Assembly: GCF_006715635.1 (NCBI RefSeq)
Contig: NZ_VFNP01000002.1
Coordinates: forward strand, 62,001-126,000
From: Streptomyces sp. SLBN-118
GTDB lineage: Bacteria; Actinomycetota; Actinomycetes; Streptomycetales; Streptomycetaceae
DNA length: 64,000 bases
Reading direction: 5' to 3'
Below the pieces are notes generated by a model. That model made no database searches. It saw nothing but the letters and a program-made list of their open reading frames with translations, and was not told the origin of the DNA. A program made the translations under genes and the position numbers. This document shows, piece by piece, positions 35,125-44,136 of this stretch (within the stretch, counting starts at the first letter, position 1; each line of letters opens with the position of its first letter).

Positions 35125-36117
35125 ATGGCGCGACACAGGCCAGATCACAGCGAAGCGGTCGGCTCCGAGCCGGAAAGGACACGGCCGGACAGGACACGGC
35201 CTCCGGCCGAGAAGCCAACGGACCTTCCGAAAGAGTCCTGGTGGGCGGTGCTGAAACGCACGGTGGAGGAGTTCAAGGAAGACAACCTCAGCGACTGGGC
35301 GGCTGCCCTGACGTACTACGGGGTGCTGTCCATCTTCCCGGCCCTGCTGGCGCTGGTGTCGATCCTGGGGCTGCTGGGCAGCTCGACCATCAAGCCACTG
35401 ATCGACAATGTGGGTGCCCTGGCGCCCGGATCGGTCCGCAACATCCTGAACAGCATGCTGACGCAGCTGCAGAGCAGCCAGGGCAAGGCAGGAATCGCGC
35501 TGATCATCGGTATCGCCGTCGCTCTGTGGTCGGCCTCCGGCTACATCGCGGCCTTCATGCGCGCCTCCAACGCCGTGTACGACATCGGCGAGGGAAGGCC
35601 AGTGTGGAAGACCCTGCCGACCCGGCTCATCATCACGATCGTCGTGGTGGTGCTGCTGGCCGCCATCGCGGTCGGTGTGATCTTCACCGGCGCCCTGGCC
35701 AAGAAGACCGGGGAAGTCCTCGGGGTCGGCGACACGGCCGTCACGGTATGGAACATCGCCAAGTGGCCCGTGCTGATCCTGCTGTTCAGTCTGGTGATCG
35801 CCCTGCTGTACTGGGCGGCCCCGAACGTCAAACGAGGATTCCGCTGGGTCAGCCCCGGCAGCATCCTCGCGGTGGTCATCTGGATCATCGCCTCCGCTGC
35901 CTTCGCGCTGTACGTGGCGAACTTCTCCAGCTACGACAAGACCTACGGCAGCCTCGCCGCAGTGATCATCTTCCTGATCTGGCTGTGGCTCTCCAACATC
36001 GCCATCCTCCTGGGCCTGGAGTTCAACGCCGAACTCGAACGCCGACGCGCCATCGAAACCGGCCACCCGGCGGAAGAAGAGCCCTACGTCGAGCCCCGCG
36101 ACACCCGAAAACTGTGA
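35125..36117 (+). CDS. YihY/BrkB family membrane protein
   Basis: A 330-residue protein. A charged N-terminal tail (about 40 residues) precedes six transmembrane segments with the family signatures AALTYYGVLSIFPALLAL and YGSLAAVIIFLIWLWLSN. Function of the family is unsettled (formerly 'RNase BN'; proposed envelope or transport role). It heads a run of four membrane-associated genes: holin-like, DUF3618 and DUF4235. The ATG at 35125 has only a weak ribosome binding site. Confidence 0.88.
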   Translation: MARHRPDHSEAVGSEPERTRPDRTRPPAEKPTDLPKESWWAVLKRTVEEFKEDNLSDWAAALTYYGVLSIFPALLALVSILGLLGSSTIKPLIDNVGALAPGSVRNILNSMLTQLQSSQGKAGIALIIGIAVALWSASGYIAAFMRASNAVYDIGEGRPVWKTLPTRLIITIVVVVLLAAIAVGVIFTGALAKKTGEVLGVGDTAVTVWNIAKWPVLILLFSLVIALLYWAAPNVKRGFRWVSPGSILAVVIWIIASAAFALYVANFSSYDKTYGSLAAVIIFLIWLWLSNIAILLGLEFNAELERRRAIETGHPAEEEPYVEPRDTRKL

Positions 36118-36183
36118 CCCGTCTCGAAGCGGTGAGCCGAAGCGCCGTGGCCCCGATTTGTTCAGCAGCGATGAGGAAGGCAG

Positions 36184-36612
36184 GTGAAGGTGATGGATTC
36201 CTCTGAGGACCGCGCCGGACACAGCGACGGCGAGGATTCGATGGGCGCGCTGGTCTCGCAGGTATCGCAGCAGCTGACGCAGCTGGTCCGCGACGAGCTG
36301 CGCCTCGCGCAGGCGGAGATGACCCAGAAAGGGAAACGGTTCGGCCTCGGCGGCGGCCTGTTCGGCGGCGCCGGAGTGGTGACACTCCTGGCGCTGCAGG
36401 CGCTCGCCGCCACCGCGATCGCCGCCCTCGCACTGGTCTTGCCGGTATGGGCGGCCGCGCTGATCACCACCGGTGTCCTGCTCGCGATCGCCGCCGTTCT
36501 CGCCGTGGTGGGCAAGAAGCAGGTCGGCCAGGCCACCCCGCCCGCGCCCGAGCAGGCCATCGACAGCGTCAAGGCCGACGTCGCCGAGATCAAGGAAAGG
36601 ACGCACCGATGA
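36184..36612 (+). CDS. Phage holin-superfamily (DUF1469-like) membrane protein
   Basis: About 142 residues: an N-terminal amphipathic segment (LVSQVSQQLTQLVRDELRLA), two transmembrane helices (residues about 60-115), and a charged tail. This is the actinobacterial holin-X/YqjD-like family, thought to affect membranes under stress rather than phage lysis. The GTG at 36184 or the ATG at 36193 may start it. Its stop overlaps the next start (ATGA). Confidence 0.82.
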   Translation: MKVMDSSEDRAGHSDGEDSMGALVSQVSQQLTQLVRDELRLAQAEMTQKGKRFGLGGGLFGGAGVVTLLALQALAATAIAALALVLPVWAAALITTGVLLAIAAVLAVVGKKQVGQATPPAPEQAIDSVKADVAEIKERTHR

Positions 36613-37073
36613 CCGACGAATACGATGCGAACAGCTCCGCCCCCACGCCCGAGGAGCTGCACGAGCAGGTGGAGGAAACCCGCGAGGAGCTGGGGCAGAC
36701 CGTGGAGGCCTTGGCCGCCAAGGCCGATGTGAAGGCGCAGGCACAGGAGAAGGCAGCCGCCGCCAAGCAGCAGGTGAGCGAGAAAGCGGCGCAGGCCAAG
36801 GCCCAGGTCCAGGACAAGGCCACGCATGTGCTGCAGCGCGCGCAGGACAAGACTCCCGATCCCGTGCGGGAGAAGGCCGGGCAGGCCAAGACCCGGCTGA
36901 ACGACACCGCCACCGCTGTGGCCGGCAAGCTCCAGGACAAGACACCGCAGCCCGTGCGGGAGAAGGCCTATCTGGCCGCGCAGGCCGCAGGGGAGAAGCG
37001 GTCTCTGCTTCTGGTCGCAGGCGCCGCGCTCGTGCTCCTTCTGCTGGTACGCCGTAGCAGGAGGCACCGATGA
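36609..37073 (+). CDS. DUF3618 protein
   Basis: A 154-residue protein. Residues about 12-45 carry the DUF3618 pattern (TPEELHEQVEETREELGQTV EALAAKADV, shown split), followed by Ala/Lys/Gln-rich coiled-coil repeats (QEKAAAAKQQVSEKAAQAKA) and a C-terminal transmembrane helix (LLLVAGAALVLLLLV). It is probably a membrane-anchored coiled coil partnering the holin-like protein. It overlaps genes on both sides by ATGA. Confidence 0.85.
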   Translation: MTDEYDANSSAPTPEELHEQVEETREELGQTVEALAAKADVKAQAQEKAAAAKQQVSEKAAQAKAQVQDKATHVLQRAQDKTPDPVREKAGQAKTRLNDTATAVAGKLQDKTPQPVREKAYLAAQAAGEKRSLLLVAGAALVLLLLVRRSRRHR

Positions 37074-37336
37074 AGGCAGCGAAGGTGGCCTACAAGCCTG
37101 TCGGCCTGGCGCTGGGGGCCCTCAGCGGCGTCCTGGCCGGCGCGGTGTACAAGCAGGTGTGGAAAAAACTCGGGCACGAAGAAGACGCCCCCGACGCCAC
37201 CGACGAGGAACGCACCTGGAAAGAAGTCCTGCTCGCCGCGACACTGCAGGGCGCCATCTTCGCCGCCGTCAAGGCAGCTGTGGACCGCGGCGGCGCCGCC
37301 ACCACCAAACGCCTGACCGGCACGTGGCCCGGCTGA
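37070..37336 (+). CDS. DUF4235 membrane protein
   Basis: An 88-residue protein with a glycine-rich transmembrane hairpin (VGLALGALSGVLAGAVYKQV; EVLLAATLQGAIFAAVKAAV). Last gene of the YihY operon, overlapping DUF3618 by four bases. Function unknown. Confidence 0.85.
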   Translation: MKAAKVAYKPVGLALGALSGVLAGAVYKQVWKKLGHEEDAPDATDEERTWKEVLLAATLQGAIFAAVKAAVDRGGAATTKRLTGTWPG

Positions 37337-37891
37337 GACGACCGTATACGGCCTCCCAGCGCGCGGAAGAAGGGCCGGCCCTGGAGGTAAGGTCCCCGGT
37401 TGCTTTCCCGAGCGTTTGGCCGAGGACCGCGACGCACCTGCTCCCGGTGACCGACTGTCATGGCAGGTGGCCCCTGGGCTTCCCCTCGAAGACCTGGGGG
37501 CCAGCAACGTCAGGCCGTCGGCTTCAGGGAGGTGGACGGACGGCGGGTGAGGCTGCGGATGGCCGCGCTGGAGCGGGACCCCGAGGACCCCAACGCATCG
37601 CGGCAAAACAAGCCGCCCATTTCCTCACTGGCTGATCGGGCCGGTCTACCACCGGGGGTGCCTGTAGTGCTTCAGTCGTCTGCCGTCCCTGACTCCTGTC
37701 GATTCATCCGGTCTGTCGGGCAACGGCACCCGTCTTCGATGCCGGTCGGGTGGGTGGCTCCGGTCGTTTCACCTGAATGGGCAGGCGGGAGTCGCGGAGC
37801 TCTGTGATCCACATGAGGCTGATCTGGGAATCGGTTTCGTCACGTGACACATCGTCAGTGAACCGCCCCCTAGGTCCCACAGGAGCACAGT
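37337..37891. other. Stretch without a recognised gene
   Basis: Several open frames exist but none has both a ribosome binding site and a recognisable sequence. The last 60 bases are the likely promoter/leader of the secreted protein at 37892. Confidence 0.4.
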
Positions 37892-38383
37892 GTGCGTCAC
37901 TTCAAGCATGTCGGTCTGAGCGCGGCCACCGGATTGGCTGCCCTCCTTGTCTGCTCTCATCCGGCGTCGGCTTCCAGTAGTACCGTTCCCGTGCCCGAGC
38001 AGGTTTTCCAGCTGGTGGCGAGGCAGACCCAGATCAGTTCCATCGATGTGGACGGGTCGTCCGGGCCCAGCCAAGGGGACGAACTCGTCGTCAGCGGGGA
38101 TCTCCTCCGTGACAGCGCCACGGTCGGCAACTTCGGCGAGGTCTGCACAACGACCCGAACCGCCCCTGGTGATGAGTTCGACCTGCAGTGCGCGGGCTCC
38201 CTTTCCCTGACCCAGGGGCAGATCACCTTCCAGGGACGGTTCAACGTCACCGCTGCCGGCCCCGGCGACGTCAGCCTCGCTATCACCGGAGGCACGGGGA
38301 GCTACCGCACAGCCCGCGGCTTCATCCACGCCGACAATGTCAGTGACACGGATACCCAGCTCACTGTCCACCTCATCCGCTGA
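37892..38383 (+). CDS. Secreted allene-oxide-cyclase-barrel-like protein
   Basis: A 163-residue exported protein: Sec signal peptide (VGLSAATGLAALLVCSHPASA, given as residues about 6-27) and a beta-barrel domain with the AOC/dirigent-type signature AITGGTGSYRTARG and CAGSLSLTQGQITFQG. In actinomycetes these are small secreted barrels of unknown ligand. GTG start with AGGAG upstream. A strong terminator follows. Confidence 0.72.
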   Translation: MRHFKHVGLSAATGLAALLVCSHPASASSSTVPVPEQVFQLVARQTQISSIDVDGSSGPSQGDELVVSGDLLRDSATVGNFGEVCTTTRTAPGDEFDLQCAGSLSLTQGQITFQGRFNVTAAGPGDVSLAITGGTGSYRTARGFIHADNVSDTDTQLTVHLIR

Positions 38384-38399
38384 CAAGCCAGGAGAGGCA

Positions 38400-38431
38400 G
38401 GCCCCCGAGCGGCTCGGCCGTCTCGGGGGCC
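38400..38431 (+). terminator. Strong hairpin terminator
   Basis: GGCCCCCGAG and CTCGGGGGCC form a perfect 10-bp stem with a 12-base loop, 17 bases past the stop. Confidence 0.8.
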
Positions 38432-38591
38432 CGACCGAACGCCAGTCCGGCAGCACAGGCCAGCCGAAGGCCCACCTTCGAACCAGGCACTGACGCTCCC
38501 TTGCTTCCTGCCGCGGCCATGCCAGACAGTGCTGTTGCGACGCTGCCCCGGGGGTATCGAGGGGGAGACTTGAGGGGTGGGCGGCGTATCG

Positions 38592-38880
38592 GGCGAGGGC
38601 GAGGTCCTGCCGGAGTTGTGTGATCTCTGCGGGACGACGGTCTCCGGCGGGTCGGTGGTCTACGGACTCGTGCCGGATTTCGTCGGCCATCCATGCCCAT
38701 GACGCGAAGTTCGACGGGAAACGCATGGTCGTCGCGTGCTCCCGCGGGCACCTGGCCGAGCTGGTCGAGCGGTACAAACGGCGCCCGTTCGTGGATGCGG
38801 AGCGGCGGGAAAGATCGCCCGTGTGAGGGACCGGCATCCGGAGGGCGTCAGCGCGGAGGACCTGGCCGACGAGACCGGAC
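38592..38880 (+). pseudogene. Conserved small actinobacterial protein, frameshifted
   Basis: LPELCDLCGTTVSGGSVVYG, then IHAHDAKFDGKRMVVACSRG and LAELVERYKRRPFVDAE, then ARVRDRHPEGVSAEDLADE, lie in three frames. With two single-base corrections (near 38685 and 38812) they form one protein with an N-terminal CxxC. The end is cut at about 38880. Confidence 0.55.
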
Positions 38881-38881
38881 C

Positions 38882-39121
38882 TCAGAAGATCAGCACGAGC
38901 GCGTAGACAAGGAAGAAGGCCGCGATCAACAGGACGAGCACGGCGATCGCTGCCATCGGGCCCTTGGCCCAGCCACGTGTACGCGTCTCGCGCGGGCCGG
39001 CCCCGGAGGAAGTGCTCGACTCTGCGGGCGGGGTCTCCCCCAAGGGCACCGAACCACCTTCCAGTCCGGCCGTGTGGCGGGGGTCGGGGTCGGGGTTGTA
39101 CTCGGGATGGTCAGCACTCAT
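38882..39121 (-). CDS. DUF6480 single-helix membrane protein
   Basis: A 79-residue protein: a proline/acid-rich N-terminus (MSADHPEYNPDPDP), the family segment TSSGAGPRETRTRGWAKGP, and a C-terminal transmembrane helix (AIAVLVLLIAAFFLVYALVL). Function unknown; frequent in Streptomyces stress loci. Confidence 0.82.
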   Translation of the reverse strand: MSADHPEYNPDPDPRHTAGLEGGSVPLGETPPAESSTSSGAGPRETRTRGWAKGPMAAIAVLVLLIAAFFLVYALVLIF

Positions 39122-39139
39122 ATCGCTCCAGTGCCCGAT

Positions 39140-39560
39140 TTAATCCCATTCACCGCCATCGCCGTAGTTATTTGTTGCTTTTGGGCGGGCGAATCGGCCT
39201 GCACCGCCTGGTCCACGCGCGCAACCCGGTGGGCCGCTGGTGTGCTGGGTGCCCAGCGGTGATACCGTGCACGGCTCGAAGTGGTGGCGCGTCCAGTCCG
39301 CCAGCACCAGGAAATGCCAGGCCGCCGCGCCCTGGTTTTTCGGGTCTCCCGGTTGCACTCCTCGCCCTTGACGGTCAGCATGCGCCCGTGTTCGTGCGGA
39401 CGCTGCGGATTGACCGCGTGCGGTGAGGACATGCCATCCGGCGGATCGCTCCCGTACAGGAGTCGGTCCCACCGCCCGGAGAGCGACGGTACGGCCCGAG
39501 CGCGCCAGCTCCCGTGCCGGGCAAAGCCCGGCCATCCCGCCGCCGAGCACAGCGGCGCCA
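39140..39560 (-). pseudogene. FAD-dependent oxidoreductase N-terminal remnant
   Basis: AVLGGGMAGLCPARELARSG is a Rossmann dinucleotide-binding start of an amine-oxidase/phytoene-desaturase-like enzyme. After about 45 residues the frame degenerates, with pieces such as HEHGRMLTVKGEE in another frame. Confidence 0.5.
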
Positions 39561-39774
39561 CCCCGCGGTTGCTCTGCAGGGTCGGATACTCGGGCCCGGG
39601 AGCGCCCCCCGTTGTCCGGACACGGTCATTGCTGCACCGTGGCTGGGCTTATCGCTGCGTGTGCACCGGTTGTCTCTGGGCGGCTACCCAGCCCGCCGGA
39701 CCTGACATCGGAGTGGATTACGTAAAGCCGGGCAGACGGTCCTATACCGCAACAAACAGGAAGAGGAGAGCCTC

Positions 39775-40152
39775 ATGTCGAAGAAGCATCCGCCACACGG
39801 CGAGGGGCCCAGCCGATACAACGGACCTGACCAGCACGGATGGTCCGAAGACCTCGATGACGCGAACCAGGACAACCCCAGCGGTCACCGGTCCTTCCAT
39901 CCGGATGACCATGCACCTGGGCCCAAGAGGTCCGGCCGGCCTTCTGAGCGGGACAAGGAGGCATCACTGTCCGGGACCCCGGTCGAGAGCGAGACCCGCA
40001 GCGGCGAGGACCACGCCGGGAAGTCCCAGGAGAAGGGAAGGGAAGGAAAGGGCCGCCGCGGCCGCTCCCAGCGCCCCAGCGGTTCCAAGGGCTCGTCGGC
40101 CTTCACCGGCGTTGACCCACAGGATCCGCCCACCAACCATTCCGGACGGTGA
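39775..40152 (+). CDS. Hydrophilic low-complexity protein
   Basis: A 125-residue, highly charged protein (MSKKHPPHGEGPSRYNGPDQ onward; Lys/Arg/Gly/Ser-rich C-terminus), with GGAAGAGGAGAG upstream. Probably disordered and hydrophilin-like, in keeping with the stress genes around it. No family recognised. Confidence 0.6.
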   Translation: MSKKHPPHGEGPSRYNGPDQHGWSEDLDDANQDNPSGHRSFHPDDHAPGPKRSGRPSERDKEASLSGTPVESETRSGEDHAGKSQEKGREGKGRRGRSQRPSGSKGSSAFTGVDPQDPPTNHSGR

Positions 40153-40829
40153 GAGCAGCCGACAACGCAAACATGTCCAAGCGGCCAGCTATGTGTCTCG
40201 AAGTGGGCGCCGGGAATTGGTGAGTAGGTACCACTCGGTGGTTCCTCGGCCCAGGCTGAAGACCGGGTCCTACCCGGAGAGCAGTGGTCGTCACCGTTGC
40301 ACGACGTCGAGGGCAAGGAAGCCGCCACGGACGGCAGAAGCTGCCCGTCGAGCTGGTCTCGCTCTGAGCCATAGCGCCTTCGGGCAGCAGCGGTTCGAGA
40401 ACGGCGAAGTCACCGTCGCGGGCCTTCTGCCGCTTCCCCGGGCCGGAATGCCTCAGGGCCTGCCGTGCGCCATCGCGCCACGACCGGCGCCGCGGCTCTA
40501 CCGACCGCACACTCGCCCGAAGCTTGTTCGCAGCGCCGTGTCCCTCTCGCCCTGCACAAAGCCCTCGGAGCATGCGCACCCGCTCCCGCGCCACCTGGCC
40601 CTGCGGAGTGACACCACCACCCCGCGAATACCTCATAGCGACGAACTACCGCAGGGATGAAGGGACGTCACCCTCGACAACGGAAAGTCAGTAACACACC
40701 GTCGCCAGCACCTTCACGCATGGTCCGCAGCCAGACGGTGCGGGAGGACGATCTGGAGGACGGTCCGGCGACGCTGTTTCCATGGAGGAAGGCAGCGCCA
40801 CCGGAGATGCCGCACACGGCGGAGACCTA
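40153..40829. other. Stretch without a recognised gene
   Basis: Long open frames on both strands have compositional bias only. A short minus segment, DGDFAVLEPLLPEG, faintly recalls a transposase N-terminus but is not enough to call. Confidence 0.35.
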
Positions 40830-41018
40830 CTACATCGGGTCCATGCCTCGGGTGTCCGCGCCGCTTTCCTGCTCGCTCTGCTCTTCCATGCGGCGCGCCT
40901 TGTCCATCAAGCGTTGGCGCTCCTGGGGGTCGTTGGCGCGCTCTGCCGCGTCCTTCAACTCCTCTGCCTTCTGGCGCATCTGCTGGGCGCGGCCGCCGGG
41001 TTCACCTGCAACGCTCAT
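40830..41018 (-). CDS. DUF6381 small protein
   Basis: A 62-residue, helix-rich, charged protein: MSVAGEPGGRAQQMRQKAEE then LKDAAERANDPQERQRLMDK. AAAGGAG precedes the ATG at 41018. The family is short and restricted to actinomycetes, function unknown. Confidence 0.78.
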   Translation of the reverse strand: MSVAGEPGGRAQQMRQKAEELKDAAERANDPQERQRLMDKARRMEEQSEQESGADTRGMDPM

Positions 41019-41204
41019 GATCACTCCTTTGTGATGAGGGAGAGCGGTCACCCAAAGCGAAACAGCGCCGTGGGTCGACCGCACGTTGAGCAGTCACGGA
41101 ACGTGATCCATCCTCGGAACGGCGCGGACTGACCCCGCAGTCTTCTCTGAGTCCGGCGAAGGAAACCGACACGTGAAACTCGTCATGCGGGAGCTGAGGG
41201 TGGT

Positions 41205-41319
41205 GCGTTGGGGCACCGATGAGTGCGAGTTTGGTGCCGATCGGGACGGTGGTGCCCTCTGCAACCAGGGTCTCCTTCAGAGTGCTGGAGATAGCGGAGT
41301 GGATCTTGCAGACGGACAA
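41205..41319 (-). pseudogene. Lipoyl-domain remnant
   Basis: The frame reads ISSTLKETLVAEGTTVPIGT then KLALIG, the second half of a biotinyl/lipoyl attachment domain. The lysine-bearing hairpin and the rest of the acyltransferase are absent. No other gene is seen in 41019-41710. Confidence 0.4.
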
Positions 41320-41710
41320 CGCTTAACCCTTGGTAACAAATCGCTTCAGCCCACGGGTGACAGTGCTCTCAAGGATGCCGAGGGCATCAAGCAGAAGCAC
41401 CGAGGTGCCACTTACGAACCGGGGGCCCTGAGTGCCAGGGCCTGGTGGATCGTCGGGCGGCGACCCGGGTCTTTCTCATCAGCCGCGTGATCAATTCCGG
41501 GAGCCGTCCCGCGCTGCGGCGGGGGCGTGGGTTCATGCCTGGGCCCCCACGATTTCGGGTTGACAGCGGCCTCGCCATGGTTCTGTGCCGCCGCGGCAAG
41601 CTGCTGAGGACGCCTCAGGGCAGGCCCCGGATGCGACAGGTGCCGACGGCTGCGACCGTATGGGTGAAGGAGTTGGCCCGGCCGGGTTACACCGGAAGGG
41701 AGAGACAGCC

Positions 41711-41935
41711 TTGATCGCGACAAGCCCTCCGCTCCTGCGGGAGCTGGTCGAACGATGCGAAACGCTCAGGCGCGGCCTGGCCGCTGACGCCAGCACCGAG
41801 ACCGCCCGCCAGCTTGAGGCCGCGACCTACACACTGCGTGTGATCACCGGCACCCGCCAGCTGGACACAGCCCTGTTCGTCGCCCGACAACAGATGGCCG
41901 AGGCAATGAGACGAAAGCAGCCCCTCCCCCGCTGA
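41711..41935 (+). CDS. DUF5133 protein (copy 1)
   Basis: A 74-residue protein from a TTG start preceded by GGAAGGGAGAG. It shows the DUF5133 pattern: LLRELVERCETLRRG ... RQLEAATYTLRVITGTR, then a helix with VARQQMAEA. A paralogue lies at 42967. Small cytosolic helical protein, unknown role, often next to stress genes. Confidence 0.8.
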   Translation: MIATSPPLLRELVERCETLRRGLAADASTETARQLEAATYTLRVITGTRQLDTALFVARQQMAEAMRRKQPLPR

Positions 41936-41940
41936 CAACA

Positions 41941-42070
41941 GCACCAAACGGTTAAGCACACCGCAACCGTTGCCTGCCCGGACGGTGTCTCCCCAACTGC
42001 CGACAGCCGGGGAGCAGCCGACGCAGCATGAGGCGAGGGGTGTGGCGGACAAGGCAGGCGCCAGCCAGCC
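41941..42070 (-). repeat. Inverted duplication, copy 2 (partner at 34755-34880)
   Basis: On the minus strand it reads GCCTTGTCCGCCACACCCCT and continues through the stop to AACCGTTTGGTGCTGTTG, matching copy 1 base for base over long runs. Confidence 0.7.
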
Positions 42071-42480
42071 GCCGGCGGCGCCGGCGGCGATGTCGCTGGG
42101 ATAGTGCGCGCCGCAGTGCACGCGCTCGAGAGCCACCATCACGGTGGGGATCGCGGCGGCCGCTCCCCACCCGCGGGAAGAGACGGCCACTGCGGCCGTG
42201 AAGCCCACCGCGGCAGCGGTGTGCCCGGAAGGGAACGAGGAGCTGTCGGGCCGGTCTTCCACGTCGCCGTGCGGGATCACCTGCCGGGGTGGCTGCGCCG
42301 GTCCGAGAGCTGCTTTCCCACCACGTTCGCCAGCAGTTGCGCGGTGAGCATACTCAGCACGCCCGTCCCAGCGGCCATGCGGCCGGAGCGTCCCCAGTCG
42401 CGGCCATCAGACCGGCTATACCCCACCACAGCTTGGTGCCTTCAGCCGCGGACTCGACGACAGGCAGCACATCCTCCACC
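41941..42480 (-). pseudogene. PAP2-superfamily phosphatase, frameshifted
   Basis: Segments AAEGTKLWWGIAGLMAATG, LLANVVGKQLSDRR, DSSSFPSGHTAAAVGFTAAV, ERVHCGAHYPSDIAAGAAGG and CLVRHTPRLMLRRLLPG are collinear but lie in different frames (breaks near 42410, 42290 and 42065). All three PAP2 motifs can be seen. The intact paralogue is at 57249. The last 130 bases form the inverted repeat with 34755-34880. Confidence 0.75.
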
Positions 42481-42640
42481 CCGGGGCGACTTCGAACAAT
42501 CGCTCGACAATCGAGGCGACCGGTCCGGGCCCGCCGAAGGACACCCCCGCCGCACGGGCATGCTCGCAGGCGTCAAGCAGCACATTCAGCCCGGAACAAT
42601 CGCAGAACCACACCTCTCGCAAGTCCACAACGACACGCGG
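42470..42640 (-). pseudogene. STAS-domain remnant
   Basis: VVVDLREVWFCDCSGLNVLL, then DACEHARAAGVSF and SIVERLFEV, are the core of an anti-sigma-factor antagonist, with the phosphorylatable Ser in DCSGL. The N-terminal strands are missing and the 3' end runs into the PAP2 remnant. Confidence 0.6.
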
Positions 42641-42966
42641 AACGCCACCAGCCGAGGGGAGGACAGGTGTCGGTCGTACAGGGCCGAGTGCTCAGCAACG
42701 TGCAGACCCCGCGAGCGAAAGCGCCGAGGGCCGGCCCTCGCGGGAGGAGGCTCGGGGAGCCTCCCTGCGGACCTACAGATCCGGCGCGTAGTACGAATCG
42801 CATCCTGGCGTCCTGCAGGATTATTGATGCGACAACAGGCGCAAAAGGGTGATTTGGGCGAACAATGGCGCTGCGGTCTCCTTTCCTGATGTCGCCGATG
42901 CGCCTCGCATCTTGGCGGGCTCCGTCCTGGGCACCGCCTGGGTCCACGTCGCTTGAGGAAAATGCC

Positions 42967-43212
42967 ATGCTGATGCCCAGTGAAGAGGTAATCACCGACG
43001 TCCTGAGCAAATACCGGCTACTAGAACGTGGAATGTTCCGCGACCCGAGCGATCCCGAGATCAGAGCTCGCTTCCATGACACCGCTTACACCCTCTGCGT
43101 CCTTATGGGCCGACGCACTCCTCTGGAGGCGGTCCGTGTGGCAGAGAGCCGCCTCGCCGTGCTCCGAGACCGCAAGAAGTCTCCGGATTCGGACACCATG
43201 GCCGCCGGCTGA
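42967..43212 (+). CDS. DUF5133 protein (copy 2)
   Basis: An 81-residue protein (ATG at 42967, GAGGAAAA upstream) with MLMPSEEVITDVLSKYRLLE and FHDTAYTLCVLMGRRTPLEA. It parallels copy 1 at 41711 and is somewhat longer at the C-terminus. Function unknown. Confidence 0.82.
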   Translation: MLMPSEEVITDVLSKYRLLERGMFRDPSDPEIRARFHDTAYTLCVLMGRRTPLEAVRVAESRLAVLRDRKKSPDSDTMAAG

Positions 43213-43300
43213 CCCGCGCCCACGCGTTCCGTCACATCCTCACGAAGAGCCGCTTTGCGTGCACCCGTTGGCACGTGCTCGCAACTTCGAGGAAGCTGGT

Positions 43301-43444
43301 TCAGGCCTCAAGGCCCACCGGCATGAGCCCTTGCACCTCCTCCGGCGGGTAGGGCCAGTGCACGAATGTCTGGCGGAGTGACCGCGCCGTCAGGATGGAA
43401 ACGGCAATCAGTGCTCCGCCGAAACCGAAGCCGACGCGACACAT
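43301..43444 (-). pseudogene. DUF2071 N-terminal remnant
   Basis: A 47-codon frame with GAAGGTAGGC before its ATG ends in LRQTFVHWPYPPEEVQGLMP, the start of a DUF2071/YqjF domain (compare LTFVHWPFPPGSVQALLPEG in the intact gene at 59549). It stops where the family continues for another 180 residues. 43445-43755 holds no recognised gene. Confidence 0.6.
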
Positions 43445-43755
43445 GCCTACCTTCGACTACGGCAACCTTTCCAAGGAGGCAGTGCCAGGGCACTCGAAAC
43501 TACGTTCGCGACTCAGGTCGGCTGGGCGGGGAAGGCCTGACGTCTCCACACGTATGTAGTCATCGCCGTCTGGGAAGCCGGTTCGACCGCCAGATGGTTC
43601 AGCGCAGTACCGGTGCCGATCCGCCGGACGAGGGCTCCAGCCGCTTGGCGCGGCCGGTGCCCGGCCACATTTTAGGCAAGTGGATTCCGGCGGGTAGAGG
43701 GCGAGCAGTTCCCAGGTGCCTGCCCAGTTGCGCCGACCGTGGACCACGCTCGCGT

Positions 43756-44136
43756 TTATGGGGCCCATTGGTGGTGCACGTCGGTGATCAGGGGCAGTTC
43801 TTTGAGAGGGCATCGCAGGTGGATGGTGGCAGGCTCGCCCAGCCGTTCGGGGAGGTGGTGGGAGGCGATGCGGTCCCAGGGGGCCCAGCGGGCACGGTGG
43901 GCTGCTTTGCGGGCGAGGCGGGCCAGTGGCCAGGGGCCTTCGACGGGGCGGTGGTCGTAGGCGACCAGTTGGGTGCGGCGCCTGGTGGCCACGACCAGGC
44001 CTTCGATCTGCAGCACTGTCGCCCCGCTGATGTCGCCCGGCGCTGGGTGTTCGACGAGGCGGACATCGCTGACGTGGCCGATCTCGGCGCCGGTGGGTTC
44101 CAGGACGCGGGCCCCCATCAGGTCAGCCAGTCGCAT
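43756..44136 (-). CDS. PRC-barrel protein (second)
   Basis: A 126-residue soluble protein. Residues about 1-75 form a PRC-barrel: MRLADLMGARVLEPTGAEIG, HVSDVRLVEHP and LQIEGLVVATRRR. PRC-barrels occur in RimM, photosynthetic reaction-centre H subunits and MgtE-associated proteins. It is the last gene of the Nramp-related operon and its start overlaps the previous stop by 14 bases. It may sense or regulate the transporter; this is inference. Confidence 0.65.
   Translation of the reverse strand: MRLADLMGARVLEPTGAEIGHVSDVRLVEHPAPGDISGATVLQIEGLVVATRRRTQLVAYDHRPVEGPWPLARLARKAAHRARWAPWDRIASHHLPERLGEPATIHLRCPLKELPLITDVHHQWAP

Noticed and set aside
36184..36612. Phage holin as evidence of a prophage
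   Set aside because: The holin-superfamily protein sits in a four-gene membrane-stress operon with no phage structural or lysis genes around it.
34711..36945. 744-codon open frame on the minus strand
   Set aside because: It is antisense to the YihY, holin-like and DUF3618 genes, which have recognisable domains, good overlaps and start sites. Long antisense frames are expected at this GC content.
39281..40660. 459-codon plus-strand open frame
   Set aside because: Arg/Pro/Ser-rich throughout, and it overlaps the better supported hydrophilic gene at 39775 in another frame.
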